Below, piece by piece: positions 8,225 to 17,362 of a DNA stretch of 64,000 bases. The notes below the pieces were generated by a model. It did no database searches and was not told the origin of the DNA. It saw only the letters and a program-made list of their open reading frames with translations. How positions within the stretch are numbered: position 1 is the first letter of the stretch; each line of letters opens with the position of its first letter. The stretch is from Luteococcus peritonei. Lineage in GTDB: Bacteria; Actinomycetota; Actinomycetes; Propionibacteriales; Propionibacteriaceae. Both the position numbers and the translations under genes were made by a program. The DNA is taken from the NCBI RefSeq assembly GCF_039526385.1, contig NZ_BAAAIX010000013.1, forward strand, positions 124,001-188,000. The letters run 5' to 3'.

Positions 8225-8379
8225 CTGTCCCTGGATGTTTGCTCGCCCGTCCCCGGCCCGTGGCGCGAAGGTCACCGTGGGCGAGCAGGCTCGGCTGTCG
8301 TGAGGTTGAAGCCCGGCTGAGCATCGGTGCCGTTCCCGCGTGGGTCTCGACCCCGCCTCGAGGCTTCGATGCCGCCAGT

Positions 8380-8397
8380 CTATGACGCCCGTCATAG
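8380..8397 (+). promoter_or_regulatory. Perfect palindrome upstream of the SpoIID-like gene
   Basis: CTATGACGCCCGTCATAG is a perfect 8-2-8 dyad that ends 29 bp before the start codon, in the promoter or leader region. It is a likely operator; the regulator is unknown. Confidence 0.5.
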
Positions 8398-8425
8398 CTT
8401 CGGGTGGTCGTCGAGAGGATTCCCC

Positions 8426-10408
8426 ATGTCGCACCAGTCGTACCGTGGCCGCAGCGCCCTCGTCCTGCTGGCCACCGCCATCGCCTGCTCCGCCGGCGCG
8501 CTCCCGGCCCAGGCCGCCGAGCCGGTGCAGCCGCCGGTCAACGGGGCGTTCACGCTGGTGGGGCGCGGCTACGGCCACGGCCGGGGGATGAGCCAGTGGG
8601 GCTCCTACCAGCAGGCCGTCGAAGGGCGCTCCTGGAGCCAGATCGTCTCCTTCTACTACCCGGGCGCGATCCTGGCCACGCTCACCGGCAAGAAGATCCG
8701 GGTCAACACCACCTCCATGACCGGCAACACCGTGCGTGTCGTGCCCGAGGCGGGACTGGTGGCCACTGACGGCGTGCAGACCGTCACCCTGGCCACCACG
8801 GATGCGGGCCGACCGATCAGCCAGTGGGAGGTGGGGCGTCCCTCCAGCGGGGGCAGCGCCACCACCTCGACGTTGTGGTTCACCACCGCCGCCGGCCGCA
8901 AGCCGCTGCGCAGCACCGAGCGAGGCCGCTGGACCATCACCGCCACCGACGGCAGCCTGGTGGCCCTCAACACCTCCGGCAGCCGGGTGGTGACCTATCT
9001 GGGCAGCTTCACCGGCCACCGCTCCGGCACCAGCACCATCCCGGTGCTCACCACCAGTCTCGAGGACTACACCCGCCAGGTGGTGCCCTGGGAGAACATC
9101 GCCTCCTGGCCGGTGCAGGCACAGGCCGCCCAGGCCGTCGCCGCCCGCAGCTACGGCGCCTGGCACCTGAGCCACCCGAAGCACTCGCTCTACGACATCT
9201 GCGACACCACTTCCTGCCAGGTCTTCAAGGGCATCACGCAGGAGAGCACCAGCACCCGCCAGGGCGTCGCTGCTACCGCCGGCAAGGTGCTCAGCGTCGG
9301 TGGTGCGGTGGTGCGCAGCGAATTCTCCGCCTCCAACGGCGGCCAGACCGCGCCCGCGGGCGTCAGCTACACCGCCCTCACGGCCGACCCCTACGAGATG
9401 CGGCTGCCCACTACTGTCACCACCTGGAAGGGCAGCCTGCCGGTGTCCAGGCTGCAGGCCCGCTTCCCGCAGGTGGGCACCGTCACCGGGCTGGTCGTCA
9501 CCGCGCGCGACGGCCACGGCCAGTGGGGTGGGCGCGTCAAGACCCTGCAGCTGCGGGGCACCGCCGGCAGCGTCACCCTCACCCCCGGCCAGATCTCGAC
9601 CCTGGTCGCCGGCTGGAAGGGGGACTACTTCAGCCTGGCCGGGGGCCCCGACGCGCTGACCCGTGACTGGTCGGGCGACGGGCGCGCAGAAGTCCTGTCC
9701 CGCGACGCCTCTGGTGGCCTGTGGAGCGCCGAGGCCACCTCCCGCTCCACGCTCGCGGCACCCCGACGCATCGGCTCCGGCTGGGGTGGGTTCACCAGCG
9801 TCTTCAGCGGTCAGTTCACCGCCGACCGGCTGGGCGACGTGCTCGCCCTGACCAGCACCGGCGAACTGCGGCTCTACGTCTCGCGCGGCGCCACCTGGGC
9901 GGCGCCGGTCACCGTCGCCACCGGCCTGACCGGCTACACCGACCTCACCTTGGCCCCTGGCTTCACCAACGGCGCGCCGGCCGTGCTGGCCCGCCGCAGC
10001 TCCGACGGTGCCCTGGTGCGCTTCGCCGCCACCGGCAAGGGCACCATGTCTGCCACGCCCACCGTGATCAGCCCCTCCGGCTGGGCCGGCAAGGGCTACA
10101 CCGAACTCTTCGCCGTCGCCAACATCACCGGGAACGCCCACCCTGACCTGGTGGTGCGCGCCGCCAACGGTGACTTGCTGGCGTGGCAGGGCGACGGGGC
10201 CGGCCGCCTCACCACTGCCAGCCGGATCGGCAACGGCTGGAACGGCTTCGCCACCATCGGCTCGCCCGGGGACATGAACAGCGACGGCCGCTCCGACGTC
10301 GTTGCCCGCCTCGCTGACGGCAGCACCCGGGTGTACACCACCCGCCCCGGCAGCGGCTTCAACGCCCCGGTGGGCACCAGCCCCTCTCCGGCAGCCATTC
10401 TGGGATGA
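8426..10408 (+). CDS. Secreted SpoIID/LytB-domain protein with C-terminal FG-GAP-like repeats
   Basis: The protein is 660 residues. A Sec signal peptide (about residues 1-31, ending AQA-AEP) is followed by the glycine-histidine motif GRGYGHGRGMSQWGS at residues 46-60 and a SpoIID-type domain to about residue 400. That domain includes LEDYTRQVVPWENIASWPVQAQAAQAVAARSY in pieces. In Bacillus, SpoIID is a lytic transglycosylase; actinobacterial relatives are cell-wall-associated and mostly uncharacterised. The C-terminal quarter has Asp/Gly repeats such as DWSGDGRAEVL and DMNSDGRSDVV, resembling calcium-binding FG-GAP/VCBS blades. The ATG has GAGAGGA upstream. An earlier in-frame start would destroy the signal peptide. 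Confidence 0.88.
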   Translation: MSHQSYRGRSALVLLATAIACSAGALPAQAAEPVQPPVNGAFTLVGRGYGHGRGMSQWGSYQQAVEGRSWSQIVSFYYPGAILATLTGKKIRVNTTSMTGNTVRVVPEAGLVATDGVQTVTLATTDAGRPISQWEVGRPSSGGSATTSTLWFTTAAGRKPLRSTERGRWTITATDGSLVALNTSGSRVVTYLGSFTGHRSGTSTIPVLTTSLEDYTRQVVPWENIASWPVQAQAAQAVAARSYGAWHLSHPKHSLYDICDTTSCQVFKGITQESTSTRQGVAATAGKVLSVGGAVVRSEFSASNGGQTAPAGVSYTALTADPYEMRLPTTVTTWKGSLPVSRLQARFPQVGTVTGLVVTARDGHGQWGGRVKTLQLRGTAGSVTLTPGQISTLVAGWKGDYFSLAGGPDALTRDWSGDGRAEVLSRDASGGLWSAEATSRSTLAAPRRIGSGWGGFTSVFSGQFTADRLGDVLALTSTGELRLYVSRGATWAAPVTVATGLTGYTDLTLAPGFTNGAPAVLARRSSDGALVRFAATGKGTMSATPTVISPSGWAGKGYTELFAVANITGNAHPDLVVRAANGDLLAWQGDGAGRLTTASRIGNGWNGFATIGSPGDMNSDGRSDVVARLADGSTRVYTTRPGSGFNAPVGTSPSPAAILG

Positions 10409-10558
10409 AACCAGCTGCAGGACAGCTCCCTTTGATGGATGAAGAATTTGTTGGTGAATAGTTAACTCACCACATTTCATGGCGTTTGAACCCCATGACG
10501 ATAGCCTTCTGCCACCGAATTTGCGCACCGAAGCCAGATTCGAGGTCTAGGAGAAATC

Positions 10559-12850
10559 GTGCGAATCCCACTGTCCACGCTCGCCGTGGCCACGCTGTCC
10601 TTCACCCTGGTCGCCGCCGCGCCCTGGAGCGCCGTCGCAGCCCCCAGCAGCGAGCCGGGCCCCAGCCAGTCAGATCCCTGCCCCTGGGTCTCCTCCACCG
10701 CACCGGCCCAGGAGCGGGCCCGTGCCCTGCTGGCGGCCATGAGCCTGGACGACGAGATCGCCATGGTGCACGGCACCGCCGGCGTGATGCAGCCCTACGG
10801 CCCCACGTACGCCGGCCAGGTGGCGGCCAATCCCCGCTTGTGCATCCCCGCCCTCAACCCGCCCGACGGCCCCGCCGGCGTCGGCAATGACAAGACCGGC
10901 GTCACGCAGCTGCCGGCCCCGATCACGCTGGGCGCCACCTGGGACCGGGGCCTGGCCCGCCGCTACGGCGAGGTGATCGGTGCCGAGAACCGTGGCAAGG
11001 GCTCCAACCTGGCGCTCGGTCCCGGCCTGGACATCGCCCGTGACCCGCGCGCCGGGCGCTTCTTCTAGGACCTCGTCGAGGACCCGGACCTGATCGGCGC
11101 GCTGGCCACCGCGGAGACGGAGGGCATCCGTTCGCACGGGGTGATGGCCACGGCCAAGCACCTGTCCGCCTACACCCGCGAGACCGGCCGCAATACCGAG
11201 GCCAGCGATGTCACCGTCGACGAGCGCACCCTGCAGGAGCTCTACTTCGCGCCCTACGAGCCGGTGGTGCAGGCCGGCGTCGACTCCGTGATGTGCAGCT
11301 ACAACAAGGTCAACGGGGTCCACGCCTGCAACGACACCTACGCCATGAGCCAGGTGCTCAAGGGTCAGCTGGGCTTCACCGGCTTCACCATCAGCGACTG
11401 GTTCGGCATGCACGCCTCCGTGGCCAGCGCCAATGCAGGCCTCGATCTGCAGATGCCCGACTCCTGCTACTACGACGCCCGGCTGCGCACAGCGCTCCAG
11501 GAGGGCAGGGTCAGCCCGGCGCGGCTCGACGACATGGTGCTGCGGATCACCACCCGGATGTTCGCCAACGGGCTGTTCGACGGCCAGCAGGCCGGCTCGC
11601 CCACGGCCCGCGTGACCACCGACGAGCACGCCAGCCTGTCGGCCCAGGTGGCCGCGGACGGAGCGGTGCTGATGCGCAACAAGGGGCTGCTGCCCCTGGA
11701 CCAGGGCACCCGCAGCATCGCGGTGATCGGCTCGGCTGCCGGCCGCAACGCCCTGGGCTCGGGAGGCGGGAGCGCCCATGTGGTGGCCGACCGGCTCGTG
11801 ACGCCGCTGCAGGGCATCGCCCGGGAGGCCGAGGCGCGCGGCGTCTCGATGCGCTCCTACACCGGCGCACTCCCGGCCACCGCGGCGCAGACCGCGCGCG
11901 AGGCCGACGTGGCCGTGGTCGTGGTGAGCAAGCTGATGACCGAGAGCAAGGACGAGTGGGACCTCTTGCTGTCTCCCACCGATCGGCTCGTGCTGGAGGC
12001 CGTCACGAAGGCCAATCCGCGCACCGTCGTGGTGGTGAACACCGGCGCCCCGGTGGACCTGACCCCGGCCTCGCAGGCCGCGGCCCTGCTGTGGATGGGC
12101 TATCCCGGGCAGAGCTTCGGCTCGACCCTCGCGGACCTGCTCTGGGGTCGTACCGCGCCCGGTGGCCGGCTCCCGGTCACCTGGCCGGCCAGCGCGGCGC
12201 AGCTGCCCACCCGACAGGAGAGCCTGGCCGTCGGCTACCGCTGGTACGCCCAGCAGGGCCACCAGCCGCTGGCGGCCTTCGGCTCCGGGCTCGGCTACAC
12301 CAGCTTCGCCTACACCAACCTGGCCGTCGGGGCGGAGCAGGGTGACGGCTCGATCCCGGTGAGCGTCACGGTGCGCAACACCGGATCCCGCGCAGGCGCC
12401 GCCGTGCCGCAGCTCTACGTCGACCAGCCGGCGGGTGTCCCCGCCACTCCGCGGGCGCTCAAGGACTTCGCCAAGGTGCAGCTCGCCCCCGGTGAGTCCC
12501 GCACCGTCACCCTGCAGCTCACCCGACGTGACCTGTCGCACTGGGACGTGAGCCGCACCCGCTGGGTGCGCAGCGCCGGTGACTACGCCGTGCACCTGGG
12601 TGACAGTGCCGCAGACCTCAGGTTGCGCGGAACCGCCCACGTCGCGGCCACTACGGACACCAGCATCCCGACGCCCGCCGCACCCGCCGGGGCGCCGGCC
12701 GGCGACGAGAGCGCGGGGGAGTCCTTCAAGGACACCATGGTCTGCGGCAACGGCGGTTTCATGGCCGGCGGAGTCGGCCTGGCCTCCTACTTCGGGCTCG
12801 CCCGGCAGCGGCAGGCCGTGGTGGCACCGACCGACGAGGCGGGGCGATGA
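10559..12850 (+). pseudogene. Secreted family 3 beta-glucosidase, broken by in-frame TAG
   Basis: The uninterrupted frame would encode 763 residues: a signal peptide (to about residue 28), a GH3 N-terminal barrel with KHLSAYTRE and the nucleophile segment FTISDWFGMH, a GH3 C-terminal domain, a fibronectin-III-like domain (about 610-710), and a short hydrophobic C-terminus. Codon 170 (11066-11068) is TAG. It falls in GRFF-stop-DLVEDPDLIG, where GH3 enzymes have a conserved Glu, so a GAG-to-TAG change is the simplest cause. Both sides remain in one frame with no other damage. The start is GTG with AGGAGA upstream. Translation would stop after 169 residues, before the nucleophile. A sequencing error or read-through cannot be excluded. 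Confidence 0.88.
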
Positions 12851-13731
12851 GCCGCCGCTGGCTGCCCGCGGTCATCGCCTGCGGCCTGCTGGGCGCCGGC
12901 CTCCCGACGGCTCCAGCCCTGGCCTCCGGGAGCCGAGCCGTCGTGGCACCTGTGAGTGCGCAGGCCGATGCGGGGACCAACCTCCAGGGGCTGGGGAGCC
13001 ACAGCTGGACGACCACGACGCTGAGCGGCGCTCAGACCCCGGCCCCGCTCGGCGGCATCGACTACCTGGTGCCGCAAGGGGTGGACGGGCCACTTCCGGT
13101 GGTGACGATGGTGGCCGGCTTCTCGGACACCCGGCAGTCGGTTCGCTGGCTGGCCGAGAGGCTCGCCAGCCACGGTCTGCTGGTGCAACTGGTGGACTCG
13201 GTCACGCCCATCGACCCGCCCACGGCGCGTGCCCGCGCGCTGGTCAGCGCGCAGGACTTCCTGCTCACCGGCTCACCGGTGCGCACCCTGGTGGATCCCT
13301 CGCGTACCGCGCTGTGGGGCTACTCGATGGGCGGTGGGGGAGCACTCGAGGCGGCCCAGCAGCTACCCGGCCTGGACGCCGTGGTGGCCGTCTTCCCCTG
13401 GGACGCGAGCCCGCGCTTCCCCCGGATCACGGCTCCCACCCTGGTGGTCTCGGGTGAGCGGGACGCCGTGGCGGTGCCCGCCTGGTATGCCGACCCGGCC
13501 TATGCCTCGTTGACCATGCCGGACCGTGCCTACGCGATGGTGGCCCAGGCCAGCCATCCGCTGCCCTCGCACTCCACCGATCCCCGACTGACCGAGCTCA
13601 GCGTCGCCTGGCTGGTGGACCACCTGGTGGGCTCGCCGGCCGCCCACGCCTGGCGCTGCCCGGGACCGCAGGTGGGGGTGCCGGTGGCGGGCACCGCGGG
13701 CTATGCGCAGTGGCGGGCCACCTGCCCCTGA
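12847..13731 (+). CDS. Secreted polyester hydrolase / cutinase-like (PETase-type) enzyme
   Basis: This 294-residue alpha/beta hydrolase has a signal peptide (about 1-27) and the hallmarks of actinobacterial cutinases and PET hydrolases. These are the oxyanion segment GFSDTRQS (Phe92 where many have Tyr), the elbow GYSMGGGG with Ser160, the aromatic PWD segment with Trp185, Asp206 in SGERDAV and His237 in ASHPLP. A C-terminal Cys271-Cys293 pair likely forms the family disulfide. It starts on an ATGA overlap with the broken glucosidase gene, so its translation may depend on coupling. Family relatives hydrolyse cutin, aliphatic polyesters or triglycerides; action on PET is not shown here. Confidence 0.88.
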   Translation: MSRRWLPAVIACGLLGAGLPTAPALASGSRAVVAPVSAQADAGTNLQGLGSHSWTTTTLSGAQTPAPLGGIDYLVPQGVDGPLPVVTMVAGFSDTRQSVRWLAERLASHGLLVQLVDSVTPIDPPTARARALVSAQDFLLTGSPVRTLVDPSRTALWGYSMGGGGALEAAQQLPGLDAVVAVFPWDASPRFPRITAPTLVVSGERDAVAVPAWYADPAYASLTMPDRAYAMVAQASHPLPSHSTDPRLTELSVAWLVDHLVGSPAAHAWRCPGPQVGVPVAGTAGYAQWRATCP

Positions 13732-13743
13732 GGGACAAACCGT

Positions 13744-13773
13744 TTGGGGCAGCGGCGGCGCTCCGCCTAGACT
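13744..13773 (+). promoter_or_regulatory. Likely ileS promoter
   Basis: TTGGGG at 13744-13749 and TAGACT at 13768-13773 are 18 bp apart and would start transcription near 13780, just ahead of the T-box stem. Confidence 0.5.
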
Positions 13774-13779
13774 TGGCTC

Positions 13780-13972
13780 GTCGCAAGGCACTGATGGGGC
13801 CATCACCCCGGAGCTGCCGGAAGAACGGCCGGGAAACCGGCTCACTAGACCCGGCCGCGGCGAGCAAGAGGGGGACCGGTGCGCCGGTCCAAGGAGGGTG
13901 GTACCGCGGGTCGCCCGGAGAGTCTCCGGATGCCTCGTCCCTTCGTCTGGAGACCCGACGAAGAGGACAGCG
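13780..13972 (+). ncRNA. T-box leader (ultrashort Stem I, isoleucine) of ileS
   Basis: The conserved T-box GGGTGGTACCGCGGG lies at 13896-13910, preceded by the Stem III hairpin GGACCGG-TGCG-CCGGTCC (13873-13890). Stem I is very short: GGGG and CCCC at 13796-13799 and 13806-13809 close the loop CCATCA, which shows the isoleucine codon ATC (13802-13804) in the terminal loop. This is the ultrashort class known for actinobacterial ileS. Downstream, CTTCGTC pairs with GACGAAG (13941-13947, 13957-13963), next to the GAAGAGGA ribosome-binding site. Control is therefore probably at translation initiation: uncharged tRNA-Ile would free the site. No T-run terminator is present. Confidence 0.9.
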
Positions 13973-16900
13973 ATGAGCACCGAAGAGCCAACACCTGCCA
14001 CGCCCGTGACTGCGGAGCCCAGTGGGCGTGCTGCGACGCAGGAGCAGCCAGAGGCCGGGCGCGGAGCGCAGGGGGTCCAAGGGGGATCGCTCCCCCTTGC
14101 CTACAGGACGGTTCCTGCGCAGGTTGATCTTCCCGCCATGGAGCACGAGGTCCTGGACTTCTGGGCCGCGAACGACACCTTCGAGGCCACCCTGGCCAAG
14201 ACCGCCGGCGGCGAGCCGTGGACCTTCTACGAGGGCCCGCCCACCGCCAACGGCCAGCCCGGCACCCACCACATCGAGGCCCGCGTCTTCAAGGACGTCT
14301 TCCCCCGCTTCAAGTCCATGCAGGGCTTCCACGTCGACCGCAAGGCCGGCTGGGACTGCCACGGTCTGCCCGTCGAGCTCGCGGTGGAGAAGGAGCTCGG
14401 CATCGACTCCAAGGACCAGATCGAGGACTTCGGCGTCGAGGCCTTCAACGACCGCTGCCGCGAGTCCGTCAGCCGCCACGTCGGCCAGTTCGCCGAGCTC
14501 ACCAACCGGATGGGCTACTGGGTGAACATGGACGAGGCCTACTGGACCATGGCGCCGGAGTACGTCGACTCCGAGTGGTGGGCGCTCAAGACCATCTTCG
14601 ACAAGGGCCTGCTGGTGGAGGACTTCCGCGTGGCGCCCTACTGCCCGCACGACCAGACAGCGCTCTCGGACCACGAGCTGGCGCAGGGCTACGAGGACAC
14701 CGTCGACACCACCGTCTTCGCCCGCTTCCCGATCACCAGCGGCCCGCTGGCCGGCCAGGTCGACCTGGCCATCTGGACCACCACCCCGTGGACCCTGATC
14801 GCCAATGTCACCGTCGCGGCGGGTGCCGAGATCAGCTACACCGTGGCCCGCAAGGACGGCGAGCGCCCCGTCGTGATCGCTGTCGAGAACCTGGCCACCG
14901 CGCTGGGTGAGGACTGGCAGGCCGGCGAGACCTACACCGGTGCGCAGATGGAGGGCTGGACCTACCAGCGCCCCTTCGACGTGATGGAGCAGCCCGGCAA
15001 GGCCTTCTTCGTCGTCAACGAGGACTACGTCGCCATCGGCGAGGGCACCGGCCTGGTCCACCAGGCCTATGCCTTCGGCCAGGACGACTACGAGTCCAAC
15101 AAGCGCCACGGCGTCGAGTTCGTCAACCCGATCGGCGTCGACGGCTGCTTCAAGGAGGGCCAGGGCTTCGTCTCCGGCCTGTTCTTCAAGGCCGCCGACC
15201 CGGTGATCATCGAGCAGCTGCGCGCCAGCGGCCTGCTGCTGCGCACCCTGGACCACGAGCACCCCTACCCGCACTGCTGGCGCTGCCACACCCCGCTGAT
15301 GTACTACGCCATGCCCAGCTGGTACATCCGCACCACCCAGCGCAAGGAGCAGCTGCTGGCGGAGAACGAGAAGACCAACTGGTTCCCCGAGTCCATCAAG
15401 CACGGCCGCTTCGGCGACTGGCTGAGCAACAACATCGACTGGGCGCTGAGCCGCAGCCGCTACTGGGGCACCCCGCTGCCGGTCTGGCGCAACGACGAGG
15501 ACCCCACCAAGCTGGTCTGCGTCGGCTCCCGCGCCGAACTGGCGGAGCTGGCCGGCGACCCGGCCGTGGCCACCATGGACCCGCACCGGCCCTTCGTCGA
15601 CGACGTGGTCTTCACCCTGCCCGGCGAGTCCGGCACCTACCGTCGCGTCCCCGAGGTGATCGACGCCTGGTTCGACTCCGGCTCCATGCCCTTCGCGCAG
15701 TGGGGCTACCCGTGGGTCGAGGGCAGCAAGGAGAAGTTCGAGGCCAACTACCCGGCCGACTTCATCTGCGAGGCCACCGACCAGACCCGCGGCTGGTTCT
15801 ACACGCTGATGGCCGTGAACACCCTGGTCTTCGACCAGTCCAGCTACAAGAACGTGCTCTGCCTGGGCCACATCCTGGCCGAGGACGGCCGCAAGATGAG
15901 CAAGCACCTGGGCAACATCCTGTTGCCCATCCCGCTGATGGACAAGCACGGTGCCGACGCGGTGCGCTGGTTCATGGCCGCCTCCGGCTCGCCGTGGGCT
16001 GCCCGACGCGTGGGTGACACCACCATCACCGAGACCGTCCGCAAGGTGCTGCTGACCTACTGGAACACCGTCGCCTTCCACGCCCTCTACGCCAATGCCA
16101 ATGGCTTCGTGCCCGGCCAGGCCTCGGCCCCGGCCGAGCTGCACGTGCTGGACCGCTGGCTGCGCTCGGCCACCAACCAGCTGGTGCTCGACGTGACCGA
16201 GGCGCTGGAGCGCTTCGACACCCAGCACGCGGGCAGCCGGATCGCCGACTTCATCGACGAGCTGAGCAACTGGTACGTGCGTCGCAGCCGCCGTCGCTTC
16301 TGGGACGGCGATGCCTCGGCGCTCACCACGCTGCACGAGACGCTGGAGGTGCTCACCCGCCTGATGGCGCCGCTGGTGCCCTTCGTCACCGAGCGGGTCT
16401 GGCAGGACCTGTTCGTGGCCAGCGATCCGCAGGCTCCGGCCTCGGTCCACCTGGCCTACTGGCCGGTGGCCGACACCGCGGTCATCGACACCGAGCTGGC
16501 CCGCCACATGGAGCTGACCAAGCGTCTGGTGGAACTGGGTCGCTCGGCTCGCGCCGAGGCCCGGGTGAAGACCCGCCAGCCGCTGGCCCGGATGCTGGTG
16601 CCCAGCTACGCCCACGCGCAGCTCGACGAGAGCCTGGTGGCCGAGATCGCGGCCGAGCTCAACATCGCCGCCATCGACTCCTTCAGCTCCGCCGGCGACG
16701 TGGTCGACCACTCCGCCAAGGGCAACTTCCGCGCCCTGGGCAAGCGCTTCGGCAAGCAGACCCCGCTGGTGGCCAAGGCCATCGCCGAGGCCGATGCCGC
16801 CCAGCTGGCGGCCGACCTGACCGCCAACGGCACCGCCCGCGTCGACTTCGACGGTGGCGTGGAGGTGAGCGCCGAGGAGGTGATCATCTCCGAGCGTCCA

Positions 16901-17221
16901 CGGGAGGGCTGGAGCGTGGTCAACGAGCAGGGTGAGACCGTGGCCCTCGACCTGCAGCTCACGCCCGAGCTGGTGCAGGCCGGCCTGGCGCGCGAGGTGA
17001 TCCGCTTCGTGCAGGAGACCCGCAAGGCCACCGGTCTGGAGGTCAGCGACCGGATCAGCCTGGAGTGGGCCGCCGAAGGGGAGCTGGCCGAGGCCGTCGA
17101 GCAGCACGCCCAGCTGATCGCCGACGAGGTGCTGGCCACCTCGATGGTGCGGGGCGAGGCCGACCAGGACTGGGCCGCCGAGCCGGATCTGGGGCTGGCG
17201 GTGCGCGTCACCCGCGCCTGA
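13973..17221 (+). CDS. ileS: Isoleucyl-tRNA synthetase
   Basis: This 1082-residue class I synthetase charges tRNA-Ile and edits valine. The HIGH-equivalent is HHIEAR near residue 100, the CP1 editing domain shows TTTPWTL, and the KMSKS-equivalent KMSKH lies near residue 641. The long form and these variants fit the type 2 (eukaryote-like) IleRS often found in actinobacteria, which tends to be less sensitive to mupirocin. The start is set by the GAAGAGGA site at the end of the T-box leader. The first 45 residues are a poorly conserved extension whose DNA contains a perfect palindrome (14078-14099). A strong terminator follows. Confidence 0.97.
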   Translation: MSTEEPTPATPVTAEPSGRAATQEQPEAGRGAQGVQGGSLPLAYRTVPAQVDLPAMEHEVLDFWAANDTFEATLAKTAGGEPWTFYEGPPTANGQPGTHHIEARVFKDVFPRFKSMQGFHVDRKAGWDCHGLPVELAVEKELGIDSKDQIEDFGVEAFNDRCRESVSRHVGQFAELTNRMGYWVNMDEAYWTMAPEYVDSEWWALKTIFDKGLLVEDFRVAPYCPHDQTALSDHELAQGYEDTVDTTVFARFPITSGPLAGQVDLAIWTTTPWTLIANVTVAAGAEISYTVARKDGERPVVIAVENLATALGEDWQAGETYTGAQMEGWTYQRPFDVMEQPGKAFFVVNEDYVAIGEGTGLVHQAYAFGQDDYESNKRHGVEFVNPIGVDGCFKEGQGFVSGLFFKAADPVIIEQLRASGLLLRTLDHEHPYPHCWRCHTPLMYYAMPSWYIRTTQRKEQLLAENEKTNWFPESIKHGRFGDWLSNNIDWALSRSRYWGTPLPVWRNDEDPTKLVCVGSRAELAELAGDPAVATMDPHRPFVDDVVFTLPGESGTYRRVPEVIDAWFDSGSMPFAQWGYPWVEGSKEKFEANYPADFICEATDQTRGWFYTLMAVNTLVFDQSSYKNVLCLGHILAEDGRKMSKHLGNILLPIPLMDKHGADAVRWFMAASGSPWAARRVGDTTITETVRKVLLTYWNTVAFHALYANANGFVPGQASAPAELHVLDRWLRSATNQLVLDVTEALERFDTQHAGSRIADFIDELSNWYVRRSRRRFWDGDASALTTLHETLEVLTRLMAPLVPFVTERVWQDLFVASDPQAPASVHLAYWPVADTAVIDTELARHMELTKRLVELGRSARAEARVKTRQPLARMLVPSYAHAQLDESLVAEIAAELNIAAIDSFSSAGDVVDHSAKGNFRALGKRFGKQTPLVAKAIAEADAAQLAADLTANGTARVDFDGGVEVSAEEVIISERPREGWSVVNEQGETVALDLQLTPELVQAGLAREVIRFVQETRKATGLEVSDRISLEWAAEGELAEAVEQHAQLIADEVLATSMVRGEADQDWAAEPDLGLAVRVTRA
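14078..14099 (+). repeat. Perfect palindrome inside the ileS 5' coding region
   Basis: A 9-bp perfect stem (CAAGGGGGA and its complement) closes a TCGC loop within the non-conserved N-terminal extension of ileS. Its 16-bp core GGGGGATCGCTCCCCC recurs, in reverse complement, at 18710-18725 in an intergenic hairpin, which suggests a dispersed REP-like element. Confidence 0.6.
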
Positions 17222-17256
17222 GCACGCTGGCTCTGCCGGCCAGGAGGCCATCACGG

Positions 17257-17283
17257 CGCCCGCCACCCTCAGGGTGGCGGGCG
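17257..17283 (+). terminator. Terminator of ileS
   Basis: An 11-bp perfect stem (CGCCCGCCACC) with a CTCAG loop begins 36 bp after the ileS stop and is followed by a T/C-rich tail. Confidence 0.75.
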
Positions 17284-17362
17284 TCGTCGTCCTGGCTGAG
17301 GAATTGCCCTACCCGCTGTCGTAGGCCTTTTCCCGACCGGCCTGCAGTGGCAGGCTTTGTGC

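Noticed and set aside
5712..8324. 870-codon minus-strand frame opposite the ABC permease and LLM gene
   Set aside because: It spans several unrelated plus-strand genes and a terminator and has shadow-type composition and no conserved motif.
13598..17266. Very long minus-strand open frame (about 1,222 codons) opposite ileS
   Set aside because: It is the antisense shadow of ileS caused by high GC content. Its translation is His/Gly/Ala/Val-rich low complexity with no motifs, and ileS is certain.
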